A stretch of 13,769 nt of DNA, from contig CAYJEV010000048.1 in NCBI GenBank assembly GCA_964369265.1, forward strand, positions 1-13,769, given 5' to 3'. This document shows, in pieces, positions 1 to 6,650 of this stretch (positions within the stretch are counted from its first letter, which is position 1; each line of letters begins with the position of its first letter). The position numbers and the translations under genes were made by a program. The notes under the pieces are model-generated. The model had not been told where the DNA came from, made no database searches, and worked only from the letters and a program-made list of their open reading frames with translations. This DNA comes from DAMCAP01 sp964369265 (GTDB taxonomy: Bacteria > Bacillota > Clostridia > Oscillospirales > Ruminococcaceae).

Positions 1-233
1 TGTCGTCACCCCTGTTTTTAAGTGAACTTTGAATTTTTGCTCCTGTCTATTTCTTAATGTGAAAGCTAGTTAGTTTTTAAAGTGTTTCGCTCACTGCGGA
101 AAGCGCCAAAGGGGCAGCCCTTTGATGCTGAAATTTTTTGAGAAAATTTAGCAAAACTTTATGTAAGCCTAACGGAACACTAAAAGTTTACTGCAAAACC
201 TTCATAGTCATTAGTAGGGCGAAAGCTTCGCAA
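1..233. other. Non-coding left edge with hairpins; possible dispersed repeat or RNA
   Basis: No convincing reading frame is present. Two hairpins are visible: a 7-bp stem CAAAGGG/CCCTTTG with a GCAG loop at 107-124, and a two-part stem at 213-238 (AGTAG/CTACT enclosing GCGAA/TTCGC) that runs over the stop codon of the neighbouring phosphatase gene. The segment around 79-87 (AGTGTTTCG) is nearly the inverse of CGGAACACT at 174-182, so 79-182 may fold as one larger element. Base composition is less AT-rich than other intergenic DNA here. Neither hairpin has a T-run that would make it a clear terminator for the leftward gene. I infer a dispersed intergenic repeat or structured RNA continuing past the left edge; this is not proven. 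Confidence 0.3.
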
Positions 234-869
234 CTACTTCGCTTCTAAATTAAGCGCAGGGCCAACTCTCGAAATTACCTCAAAGAATTTTAACGTACAC
301 CAGCTTTGTGTGGAAATCGAAATGGAAAAGCCCCTAACATTCTCTGCCTTCCATTCTTGTACAGAACCCTTAGGTTGTCCAAAATTTGCTAGCAATGAGG
401 ATATAACCCCTCCATGACATACAACAGCCGCTTCAGTGTAGTTGTTTTTGCACATATCAATAAACACCTCATCAAGCCCTCTATATACCCTCTCAACAAA
501 CTCCTTTATGTTTTCCTCAGCATTTGGTGGTGTGAAATTAACAGTGTCAGTCAGCCAGTTTTGATAATCCTCTGTCTTTGCAAGCTCAGTTAATAACACT
601 CCCTCGAAATCCCCAACACTAAGCTCCTTTAAATTCTCAATAGCCTCTGCCTCATGCTCTGGGTATATCATCTTAGCTGTTGTAACTGCTCTTTGTAAAG
701 GAGAGCAATATACATGATCAACCTCAGGATAGCTGTAGTGTTTTAGTATCTCGTTAATCTCAGCGATTCCCTCCTCACAAACTGGTACATCCATATGCCC
801 AGTGAAATATCCAACCTTGTTTCCCTCTGTCATACCATGTCTGATAAGATGAATTTTGTAATTTTTCAT
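234..869 (-). CDS. Histidine phosphatase family protein (phosphoglycerate mutase-like)
   Basis: A 211-residue cytosolic phosphatase of the histidine-phosphatase superfamily, which uses a phosphohistidine intermediate to hydrolyse phosphate esters. The N-terminal signature LIRHGMTEGN places the catalytic Arg10-His11. Arg60 lies in SPLQRAVTTA, the likely acid Glu83 in ELSVGDFEG, and the second catalytic His152 in VVCHGG. Length is normal for a single-domain member such as GpmB or CobC. The ATG at 869 is preferred because AGGAGC lies 6 nt upstream; an in-frame TTG seven codons earlier overlaps that ribosome site. The gene is transcribed alone, away from the XRE regulator. The substrate cannot be inferred: no cobalamin or glycolytic genes are nearby. 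The last codons run into the hairpin at 213-238. Confidence 0.88.
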   Translation of the reverse strand: MKNYKIHLIRHGMTEGNKVGYFTGHMDVPVCEEGIAEINEILKHYSYPEVDHVYCSPLQRAVTTAKMIYPEHEAEAIENLKELSVGDFEGVLLTELAKTEDYQNWLTDTVNFTPPNAEENIKEFVERVYRGLDEVFIDMCKNNYTEAAVVCHGGVISSLLANFGQPKGSVQEWKAENVRGFSISISTQSWCTLKFFEVISRVGPALNLEAK

Positions 870-1042
870 AATGATGCTCCTAATAATCAAATTTTATTTT
901 AAATAAATTAACCCTATTAAGGGATATTAACAATGTAAATGTACAAAATTTAGTAACATTCTAAGCATTAACAGCAAAAATGATAAAAATTTGTACAAAA
1001 AGGCAAAATTTTAAAACTGCTAGTAAAATTGTGATGAAATGC

Positions 1043-1071
1043 TTTACAATTCGACAAAAATATAATATACT
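1043..1071 (+). promoter_or_regulatory. Sigma-A-type promoter of the XRE regulator gene
   Basis: TTTACA at 1043-1048 and TATACT at 1066-1071 are separated by exactly 17 nt, a good vegetative promoter for the gene starting at 1105. A TATAAT at 1061-1066 has the better -10 sequence but no -35 at a usable distance. Confidence 0.55.
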
Positions 1072-1090
1072 AAACTATACTAAAAGTATA
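1066..1090 (+). promoter_or_regulatory. Operator-like repeats over the XRE promoter
   Basis: Two head-to-tail 10-mers, TATACTAAAC (1066-1075) and TATACTAAAA (1076-1085), are followed by the inverted half-site AGTATA (1085-1090), making the dyad TATACT-AAA-AGTATA at 1076-1090. The first copy is the promoter -10 and the dyad falls on the expected transcription start. XRE/Cro regulators commonly bind such dyads, so autoregulation is a reasonable inference, but the AT richness means part of this could be chance. Confidence 0.4.
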
Positions 1091-1104
1091 TAGGGGGCAA
1101 ACTG

Positions 1105-1836
1105 ATGAACACTGAATTCCCAAGAATAATAACCCTTCTTAGGAAAGAAAGAAAATTAAGTCAAAAACAAGTGGCTGCTGAACTAGGCGTTTCGCAGGCT
1201 CTTTTGTCGCACTACGAAAAAGGAATAAGAGAGTGTGGGCTTGAGTTTCTAATCAAAGTGGCCGACTATTACAGCGTTTCCACAGATTATCTGCTAGGCA
1301 GAACAGCCGAAAGAACGGGCGCTTCAATTAGCGTTACAGACATCCCAGATAATCCAGCCATGAGCTCAGATAAGCGACTAACCAAAATTGGTATGGCTCC
1401 AATTATAACCAAAAGATTTATAATCAACTCAATTAACATACTATACGATATAATAATAAGAAGCGAAAGCAAGCAACTAAGCGCAGAAGTTTCTTCTTAT
1501 TTGACAATAGCAGTGTATAGAATGTTTAGGGTGCTTTTTGAAACAAATCAGAAAAACCCAAAAGACTTCTTTGCCATCCCTTCAGGACTATATAAATCAT
1601 ACTGCGATGCTGCAATGGGTATAAACGAAAATAATGCAAGCATAATAGCAAATGGAACATATAAAGAGCTTCCTATAATGGGCGAAATTGAAGAGGTTAA
1701 GCCTGTTAGCATCGATACAGAAATGCTTTCAAGCAATTATCACACTTTAGCCTCATCTGTTTTAAACCTAATTAAGGAAACCGAGCAGAAAACGCTAAAA
1801 ACTTGCGCTACTATTTTAGAGCCAAAGGATAAATAA
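1105..1836 (+). CDS. XRE-family helix-turn-helix transcriptional regulator
   Basis: A 243-residue DNA-binding protein. Residues 7-64 form a typical Cro/C1 (XRE) domain: LLRKERKLSQKQVAAELGVS, then QALLSHYEKG in the recognition-helix region, then DYYSVSTDYLLGR, the usual end of this domain. Residues about 70-243 match no domain I recognise; they look largely helical with no membrane segment, and may serve for oligomerisation or ligand sensing. The start ATG at 1105 follows an AGGGGG ribosome site (1092-1097). The gene has its own promoter with operator-like repeats and a hairpin directly downstream, so it probably forms a unit of its own, perhaps with read-through into the binding-protein gene. 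Target genes are unknown; self-control and control of the downstream genes are inferences. Confidence 0.88.
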   Translation: MNTEFPRIITLLRKERKLSQKQVAAELGVSQALLSHYEKGIRECGLEFLIKVADYYSVSTDYLLGRTAERTGASISVTDIPDNPAMSSDKRLTKIGMAPIITKRFIINSINILYDIIIRSESKQLSAEVSSYLTIAVYRMFRVLFETNQKNPKDFFAIPSGLYKSYCDAAMGINENNASIIANGTYKELPIMGEIEEVKPVSIDTEMLSSNYHTLASSVLNLIKETEQKTLKTCATILEPKDK

Positions 1837-1842
1837 GAGCTT

Positions 1843-1886
1843 AAATGATACACATTTGGCGTATGCTATAAGTGTATCATTTTTTA
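1843..1886 (+). terminator. Hairpin terminator (or attenuator) after the XRE gene
   Basis: An 11-bp perfect stem, AAATGATACAC (1843-1853) with GTGTATCATTT (1872-1882), encloses an 18-nt loop and runs into a T-tract (1880-1885). It starts 6 nt after the regulator's stop codon. The tctC-like gene's ribosome site begins only about 20 nt later with no clear promoter in between, so partial read-through is likely. The arms could also serve as a dyad operator. Confidence 0.7.
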
Positions 1887-1916
1887 TTGAATAATACAAC
1901 ACTAAGGAGAAACAAA

Positions 1917-2915
1917 ATGAAAAAAATACTATTATTTTTAATCTCAGCTATGTTAATACTAGCTGGATGCGCAGCAGAAACCCCAGCAGATTATCCATCT
2001 AAAGAAATAACCTTGGTAGTGCCTTGGGGCGCTGGTGGAGGAACAGATTTAACTGCAAGGGTGTTCGCTTCTTTACTTGAAGAGGAGCTAGGGCAGAGCG
2101 TTGTGGTGCAAAACAAGACTGGTGCTTCAGGCGCAACAGGCACAGATTATGTATACAGCCAAGATGCCGACGGCTACACTTTGCTATTTTCAGCAGACAC
2201 AATAGCAACTATGCAAGTTATGGGCTTTTCTGAGCTTTCAGTTGATAATTTCCAGCCTATAATGATGGTCAGCCATGATCCAAAAATAATAACTGTTAGC
2301 GGAGATTCAGAGTTTAAGACAATTGAAGACTTAGTTTCTGCTGCAAAAGAAAATCCAAACAAACTTAATCTTTGTTATTCAGGACCAGGAGCAAGCGGAC
2401 ATATACAAGGCTTGCTATTAAAAAAGGCTGGTGTTGAGTTTAATATGACACCGCTTGGAGGAGGAACAGCTCAGATGCTTTCTGTCATTTCAGGCGAGTC
2501 TGAAATGACCAACCCTTCACGAAGCACAGTAACTGAATATTTAAGCACAGGGGAGCTTGTAAACCTTGCAATGTTTGATAGCGAGGGTGAAGGCGATATT
2601 CCAAGCATTACAAAAGCTATCCCAGAACTAGATGAGTACATGCCTCTAACTTTCCCAGTTTCTATACTAGCAAAAGAGGGGACAGACCCTGCCATTATGG
2701 AAAAGCTTACTATAGCTTGCGAGAATGTTGCTAATAGTGAGGGATGGAAAGACTATATTGAGCAAAATAGTCTAATTGATCTAACTGAATATAAGGGCGA
2801 GGCAGCCACTGATTATATCAAGAGACTAAGCTCAATTTATAGCTGGCTTTTATATGATGAGGGTGTTGCTACAAAATCTCCTGAAGAATTTAATATTGAG
2901 AGATTTGCAGAATAG
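1917..2915 (+). CDS. TctC/BUG-type tripartite tricarboxylate transporter substrate-binding lipoprotein
   Basis: A 332-residue extracytoplasmic solute-binding protein of the Bordetella uptake gene/TctC family, which delivers carboxylates to a TctAB permease. Residues 1-18 are a lipoprotein signal peptide (MKKILLFLIS core, lipobox LAGC, lipidated Cys18). The mature protein begins with family signatures: YPSKEITLVVPWGAGGGTD (26-44), where backbone contacts to the ligand carboxylate lie, then GASGATG (69-75) and DGYTLLF (85-91). ATG 1917 is chosen because AAGGAG (1904-1909) lies 7 nt upstream and the signal peptide starts there; the frame opens earlier at a GTG inside the terminator hairpin. No TctA or TctB membrane gene is in the window, so it is an orphan here. 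tsaD follows after 13 nt, suggesting co-transcription. The ligand is unknown. Confidence 0.9.
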   Translation: MKKILLFLISAMLILAGCAAETPADYPSKEITLVVPWGAGGGTDLTARVFASLLEEELGQSVVVQNKTGASGATGTDYVYSQDADGYTLLFSADTIATMQVMGFSELSVDNFQPIMMVSHDPKIITVSGDSEFKTIEDLVSAAKENPNKLNLCYSGPGASGHIQGLLLKKAGVEFNMTPLGGGTAQMLSVISGESEMTNPSRSTVTEYLSTGELVNLAMFDSEGEGDIPSITKAIPELDEYMPLTFPVSILAKEGTDPAIMEKLTIACENVANSEGWKDYIEQNSLIDLTEYKGEAATDYIKRLSSIYSWLLYDEGVATKSPEEFNIERFAE

Positions 2916-2928
2916 GGGGGATGACTTC

Positions 2929-3960
2929 ATGTATATTCTAGGAATAGAAAGCTCATGCGATGAAACAGCTTGTGCTGTAGTAAAAGACGGCAGAGAGATT
3001 ATCTCTTCTGTTATTAGCTCACAAATTGAAGAGCATAAGCTTTATGGTGGTGTTGTGCCTGAGCTTGCGGGCAGAAGGCATATCGAGAACATATCTGGCG
3101 TTGTTAGCCTAGCCTTAGAACAGTCTTCGCTAACGCTTAGTGATATTGAGGCGGTTGCTGTAACTGCCGCCCCTGGCCTTATAGGTGCGCTTTTAGTGGG
3201 AATGAACTTTGCTAAGTCCTTAGCGTTTAGCCACAATAAACCGCTAGTACCTGTACATCATATAAGGGCTCACGTTGCCTCAAACTATATTGCTTATCCA
3301 GAGCTAAAACCGCCTTTCATCTGCTTAGTTGCTTCTGGCGGACATAGCCACATTATGCTAGTTAACGACTACACGGATTTTAAGTTAATTGGCAGAACAA
3401 GAGATGATGCAGCAGGAGAAGCATTCGACAAAGCTGCAAGAGCAATGGGGCTACCTTATCCAGGGGGCGTACATCTTGATAAGCTTGCTCGAACTGGCGA
3501 TAAAACTAAATATAAACTCCCTTCACATAATGTCGATGGCAGTCCGTTTGACTACAGCTTTTCTGGGCTTAAAACAGCTGTACTTAATTTAATTAACAAC
3601 TCAAAGCAAAAAGAGGAACAGCTCGATTTGCCATCGCTCGCTGCTTCTTTCGAGAATGCTGTTGCGACTGCTCTCTCAACTCGCTTAATTAAGGCTGCTA
3701 AGGAATATAAAGTTAACAACATTTCTATTGCTGGCGGAGTTTCTGCCAATACTGGGCTTAGAGAAATGCTTGAAAAGCTAGCCTCTGAAAATGGGATGAA
3801 TTTATATATGCCGCCACTAAATTTATGCGGCGATAATGCCTCAATGATAGCTTCACAAGGCTATTATGAATATATGGCTGGGCAGGTTTCAGAGCTTGAT
3901 ATAAATGCCATTGCGACAATGTCTGTCGAGGGCGTGACAAAAGATTCTTATAGAATTTAG
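2929..3960 (+). CDS. tsaD: tRNA N6-adenosine threonylcarbamoyltransferase TsaD
   Basis: A 343-residue universal enzyme that, with TsaB and TsaE, transfers the threonylcarbamoyl group from threonylcarbamoyl-AMP to A37 of ANN-decoding tRNAs in the cytosol. The whole ASKHA-fold signature set is present: MYILGIESSCDETACA at the N-terminus, GLIGALLVG (83-91), the metal-binding pair His111/His115 in VPVHHIRAH, SGGHSH (136-141), GEAFDKAARAMGLPYPGG (163-180), AGGVSANTGLR (268-278), and CGDNA (300-304) with metal ligand Asp302. Length is normal. The start at 2929 gives the canonical N-terminus and follows a G-rich site (2915-2920); an ATG at 2921 is out of frame. It is probably co-transcribed with the binding-protein gene. 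TsaB and TsaE are not in the window. The last 10 nt belong to a 50-bp tandem duplication, which does not alter the protein. Confidence 0.97.
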   Translation: MYILGIESSCDETACAVVKDGREIISSVISSQIEEHKLYGGVVPELAGRRHIENISGVVSLALEQSSLTLSDIEAVAVTAAPGLIGALLVGMNFAKSLAFSHNKPLVPVHHIRAHVASNYIAYPELKPPFICLVASGGHSHIMLVNDYTDFKLIGRTRDDAAGEAFDKAARAMGLPYPGGVHLDKLARTGDKTKYKLPSHNVDGSPFDYSFSGLKTAVLNLINNSKQKEEQLDLPSLAASFENAVATALSTRLIKAAKEYKVNNISIAGGVSANTGLREMLEKLASENGMNLYMPPLNLCGDNASMIASQGYYEYMAGQVSELDINAIATMSVEGVTKDSYRI

Positions 3961-4050
3961 TTATTTAGCCGAAGCCAAAATCCTCGACAATTTATTCCTT
4001 TAGAATTTAGTTATTTAGCCGAAGCCAAAATCCTCGACAATTTATTCCTT
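3951..4050 (+). repeat. Perfect 50-bp tandem duplication at the tsaD 3' end
   Basis: Positions 3951-4000 and 4001-4050 are identical, starting with TAGAATTTAG (tsaD stop region) and ending with CAATTTATTCCTT. The unit carries the -35 element TCGACA of the downstream gene's promoter but not its -10. The second copy continues into unique sequence at 4052. It may be real slippage or duplication, or an assembly artefact related to the adjacent gap. Confidence 0.9.
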
Positions 4051-4081
4051 TTATGGTAAAATAAATATAAGCAATATTTGT
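4027..4081 (+). repeat. 55-bp direct repeat, left copy, flanking the assembly gap
   Basis: The 55 nt immediately left of the Ns are identical to the 55 nt immediately right of them (4182-4236). Both begin AAAATCCTCGACA and end GCAATATTTGT. Identity that ends exactly at both contig ends points to two contigs sharing a k-mer-length overlap rather than to a biological repeat. Confidence 0.9.
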
Positions 4082-4181
4082 NNNNNNNNNNNNNNNNNNN
4101 NNNNNNNNNNNNNNNNNNNNNNNNNNNNNNNNNNNNNNNNNNNNNNNNNNNNNNNNNNNNNNNNNNNNNNNNNNNNNNNNN
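4082..4181. other. Assembly gap of 100 Ns
   Basis: Exactly 100 undetermined bases, a conventional placeholder for a scaffold join of unknown length. Because the flanks overlap by 55 nt, the true gap may be zero or negative. Any frame read across it is meaningless. Confidence 0.98.
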
Positions 4182-4236
4182 AAAATCCTCGACAATTTAT
4201 TCCTTTTATGGTAAAATAAATATAAGCAATATTTGT
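4182..4236 (+). repeat. 55-bp direct repeat, right copy, flanking the assembly gap
   Basis: Identical to 4027-4081. This copy carries the full candidate promoter of the nitroreductase-like gene and continues into unique sequence at 4237. Confidence 0.9.
4189..4217 (+). promoter_or_regulatory. Candidate promoter of the nitroreductase-like gene
   Basis: TCGACA (4189-4194) and TAAAAT (4212-4217) are separated by 17 nt, about 46 nt before the start codon. The same arrangement occurs left of the gap (4034-4062), being part of the duplicated flank. Confidence 0.5.
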
Positions 4237-4263
4237 TTAATAACTTAAAAGGAGAGGACTAAT

Positions 4264-4758
4264 ATGAAATCTATTTTTACAAGAACTAGTGTTAGAAAAT
4301 ATCTTCCAAAAGAAGTGGAGCAAGAGAAAATTCTCGAGATCCTAAAGGCTGGCATGGCAGCGCCTTCTGCTGGCAATCAACAACCATGGGAGTTTTATGT
4401 GGTGAAGGACAAAAATAAGCTAAAAGAGCTTTCAGAGGTTAGCCCTTATGCTAACTTTACAAAATCTGCTGGTGTCGCTTTTGTTGTTTGCTATAGAGAT
4501 AACACAACGCATTATCAAAACTATGCTGTTCAGGACTGCTCTGCTGTAACGCAAAATATGTTGCTGGCAATTGACCATTTAGGTTTGGGCGGCGTATGGC
4601 TTGGTATTGCGCCTATTGTTGAGAGGATGGGAGTAGTTCGAGAAATCCTTGATCTGCCATCACATCTTCATGCCTTCTCTATTATTTCTTGCGGATATGA
4701 AGATGGAAATCAAGCTCCAAAAGATAAATTTGACGAAACTAGAATACATTATATCTAA
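4264..4758 (+). CDS. Nitroreductase-family FMN-dependent oxidoreductase
   Basis: A 164-residue single-domain flavoprotein of the nitroreductase superfamily, which binds FMN at a dimer interface and reduces nitroaromatics, quinones or flavins with NAD(P)H. FMN-phosphate contacts are visible in the N-terminal RTSVRKY (7-13). APSAGNQQPWEF (33-44) is the classic second FMN-binding segment, and GLGGVWLG (107-114) forms the C-terminal flavin contact. The length fits the short clostridial subfamily. The start at 4264 follows AGGAGAGG closely. It is monocistronic, with its promoter in the repeated flank and a strong terminator 5 nt after the stop codon. The physiological substrate cannot be read from sequence or neighbours. 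Confidence 0.9.
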   Translation: MKSIFTRTSVRKYLPKEVEQEKILEILKAGMAAPSAGNQQPWEFYVVKDKNKLKELSEVSPYANFTKSAGVAFVVCYRDNTTHYQNYAVQDCSAVTQNMLLAIDHLGLGGVWLGIAPIVERMGVVREILDLPSHLHAFSIISCGYEDGNQAPKDKFDETRIHYI

Positions 4759-4763
4759 AAAAC

Positions 4764-4798
4764 AACTAGCCGATGTGAAGCTCACATCGGCTAGTTTT
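4764..4798. terminator. Bidirectional intrinsic terminator between converging genes
   Basis: A perfect 15-bp stem (4764-4778 with 4782-4796) has an AGC loop. On the plus strand it ends in TTTT. On the minus strand it is followed by GTTTTTT, so it serves both the nitroreductase-like gene and the leftward membrane-protein gene. Confidence 0.9.
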
Positions 4799-4821
4799 AT
4801 GTATTTAATTCTAATTATTAT

Positions 4822-5256
4822 TTAAGAGTACCTTCTATCTTTTGGATAACCTAAGTTAAAGACTAAACACATAAGCAAAAATGTTATTACATACGATAAA
4901 GAAAAATTAAAAACTCTTATAAATCTAGTGACATATCCTGCAACATTTAAAGCTGGAATAAAATAAAGCTGAGTTAAAAAACCAAAAATATTTCCCCAAT
5001 ACTGCTTTAATATTTCTTGCTGAAACAGCACTAACAAAAGTGTGATAAATGGTACACTATGAGATAGAACAAAGGCTTTTGCCCTGTTTCGTTCAATACT
5101 ATGAGCATACTTTCCAAAAAAGAACCAAGCTATCAAAAATATAAAGCCAAGCAAATTTAGTGGTATATTAAATGGAACAGCAAAGATTAGAAAATTCAAA
5201 GCATATCCAGTCAAAAAAGGCAGCCCACTAATTAAAACAAGTTTCATTTCTTTCAT
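4822..5256 (-). CDS. Small integral membrane protein of unknown function
   Basis: A 144-residue, very hydrophobic protein that I do not recognise. About five membrane segments are likely (residues about 5-27, 33-48, 60-79, 88-110, 117-136), with the charged loop KYAHSIERNRAK (49-60) between the second and third and a charged tail YPKDRRYS. No catalytic or transport motif is evident. The ATG at 5256 is preferred: GAGGTG lies 6 nt upstream, whereas the in-frame GTG at 5265 falls inside that ribosome site. The gene lies just downstream of the oxidoreductase operon on the same strand, but the terminator at 5282-5311 separates them and only about 20 nt then remain for a promoter. It may depend on read-through. 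Confidence 0.7.
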   Translation of the reverse strand: MKEMKLVLISGLPFLTGYALNFLIFAVPFNIPLNLLGFIFLIAWFFFGKYAHSIERNRAKAFVLSHSVPFITLLLVLFQQEILKQYWGNIFGFLTQLYFIPALNVAGYVTRFIRVFNFSLSYVITFLLMCLVFNLGYPKDRRYS

Positions 5257-5274
5257 ATTGTACACCTCATTTCC

Positions 5275-5311
5275 CTAAAAAATATAGGCGAACTTAAAAG
5301 AACGCCTATAT
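5275..5311 (-). terminator. Intrinsic terminator of the oxidoreductase operon
   Basis: A 9-bp stem, ATATAGGCG (5282-5290) with CGCCTATAT (5303-5311), has a 12-nt loop and is followed on the minus strand by a run of Ts (complement of the A-run at 5276-5281). It lies about 48 nt past the last operon gene. Confidence 0.8.
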
Positions 5312-5358
5312 CTTTTATTATTAAGAAGAGCAAATGCTCCTAAGCAACTAAAAACAAT

Positions 5359-5901
5359 CTATATAGCTGCCTTGCCTTTTTCTATTGCAATCTTGTTTAC
5401 ATCAAGGAATTTAATTGCCTTTTCGCCGAGCACCTTTGGAATAGCCTCAATAACAGACTCCTCCTTAACAATGCCCTCTGCCTTTATGATAGCTCCCATC
5501 ATAACCATATTGATTAGCTTTGGGTTGCCAATTTCGCCAGCAATTTCATTTGATGGAACATAATAGACATTTACATCATCTCTATCAACTTTTTCTGTGA
5601 TAATAGAGGAGTTTACAAACACAGAACCGCCCTTTGCAACCTTAGGAAGGAATTTTTCTAAAGATGGCGCATTCATTGCAACAAGAATTGTAACGCCTGC
5701 ATCAAATATAGGGGAGCTTACAGGCTCGTCAGACACTGTTACAGAACAGTTAGCTGTTCCGCCTCTCATCTCAGGTCCATAAGAAGGCACCCAAGCAACT
5801 TCCTTGCCATCAAGCATACCAGAATACATTAAGGTCATACCAAGCGACATAACGCCTTGACCACCAAATCCAGCGCAGATAATTTTATGTGTCTTGCTCA
5901 T
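5359..5901 (-). CDS. 2-oxoacid:ferredoxin oxidoreductase, gamma subunit
   Basis: A 180-residue gamma subunit of a four-subunit 2-oxoacid:ferredoxin oxidoreductase; in this family the gamma domain contributes to the CoA-binding side of the complex. It opens with the hallmark ICAGFGGQGVMSLG (8-21), followed by VPSYGPEMRGGTANCSV (38-54), the conserved segment of the family; length is typical. It is the last gene of the operon. Its ATG overlaps the TAA of the beta gene (TAATG), with AAGGAGGGG as ribosome site, so translation is probably coupled. The products of the two genes upstream are its direct partners. The gene could be named korC- or vor-like; substrate class is not resolved. Confidence 0.93.
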   Translation of the reverse strand: MSKTHKIICAGFGGQGVMSLGMTLMYSGMLDGKEVAWVPSYGPEMRGGTANCSVTVSDEPVSSPIFDAGVTILVAMNAPSLEKFLPKVAKGGSVFVNSSIITEKVDRDDVNVYYVPSNEIAGEIGNPKLINMVMMGAIIKAEGIVKEESVIEAIPKVLGEKAIKFLDVNKIAIEKGKAAI

Positions 5902-6650
5902 TATTTCCCCTCCTTGACATCTTTATACACTCCTAGTGGATAGTATGGAATAAGATCTGTTCTAACAAATTCCATAGACTCAGCTGGAGTTGCGCCCCAG
6001 TTTGTTGGGCAGGTTGAAAGCACCTCAATAATAGTAAAGCCAAGACCCTCTCTTTGATACTGAATAGCCTTTTTAATAGCTCTCTTAGCAGCCATTATAT
6101 TTGCTGGCTTATCAATAGAAACTCTCTCAATATAAGCAGGACCTTCCATTGTTGCAAGAAGTTCAGACATTCTGATTGGGTTTCCTTGCTTTTTAGTATC
6201 TCTACCAGATTGGGAAGTGGTCGCTTTCATGTGTGGCAGAGTTGTTGGAGCCATTTGTCCGCCTGTCATGCCGTAAATAGCATTGTTTACAAATATAGTA
6301 GTGATGTTTTCGCCTCTTGCAGCAGCATGAATTATTTCAGCTGTACCAATAGAAGCAAGGTCGCCATCGCCTTGATATGTTAAAACAGTTCTATCTGGAT
6401 GAACTCTTTTAATGCCTGTTGCTGTTGCTGGCGCTCTTCCGTGTGCGCAATGAATAGCATCATAATTAAAGTAGTTTGGTGTAAACACAGAACATCCAAC
6501 TGATGCACACATAACAGAATTATCGCTTTGCTCAAGCTCTGCAACACATTCAGCAACTAGCTTATGTATGATACCATGTCCGCAACCAGGACAATAGTGC
6601 ATTTTAACATCGGTTAAATCTTTAGCCTTTTCATAAACCATAGTAGACAT
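5901..6650 (-). CDS. 2-oxoacid:ferredoxin oxidoreductase, beta (thiamine pyrophosphate) subunit
   Basis: A 249-residue catalytic subunit that binds thiamine pyrophosphate and, in the family, a [4Fe-4S] cluster. The cofactor motif is GDGDLASIG (94-102) followed by VNNAIYGMTGGQ (121-132), which binds Mg-diphosphate. Four cysteines sit where the family has its cluster ligands: Cys20 and Cys23 in YCPGCGH, Cys53 in VGCS, and Cys214 in STCPTNWG. It acts in the cytosol with the alpha chain to decarboxylate the 2-oxoacid and pass electrons to the ferredoxin subunit. Its start overlaps the alpha stop (TAATG) with GGAGGTG upstream, and its stop overlaps the gamma start. The length suits the short beta chains of multi-subunit enzymes. 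Confidence 0.95.
   Translation of the reverse strand: MSTMVYEKAKDLTDVKMHYCPGCGHGIIHKLVAECVAELEQSDNSVMCASVGCSVFTPNYFNYDAIHCAHGRAPATATGIKRVHPDRTVLTYQGDGDLASIGTAEIIHAAARGENITTIFVNNAIYGMTGGQMAPTTLPHMKATTSQSGRDTKKQGNPIRMSELLATMEGPAYIERVSIDKPANIMAAKRAIKKAIQYQREGLGFTIIEVLSTCPTNWGATPAESMEFVRTDLIPYYPLGVYKDVKEGK

Noticed and set aside
940..997. Two TGTACA hexamers (940-945 and 992-997) between the phosphatase and XRE genes
   Set aside because: A six-base palindrome occurring twice in AT-rich DNA is weak evidence for an operator, and it is not placed on a recognised promoter.
4007..4195. Leftward frame running through the N block
   Set aside because: It consists mostly of undetermined bases and repeat sequence, so it is an artefact of the gap.
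3951..4236. Possible CRISPR-like or short repeat array
   Set aside because: The copies are directly adjacent without spacers, and the other identity is a contig overlap at a scaffold gap.
6054..6383. 109-codon rightward frame inside the beta-subunit gene
   Set aside because: Antisense shadow of a well-supported coding sequence.
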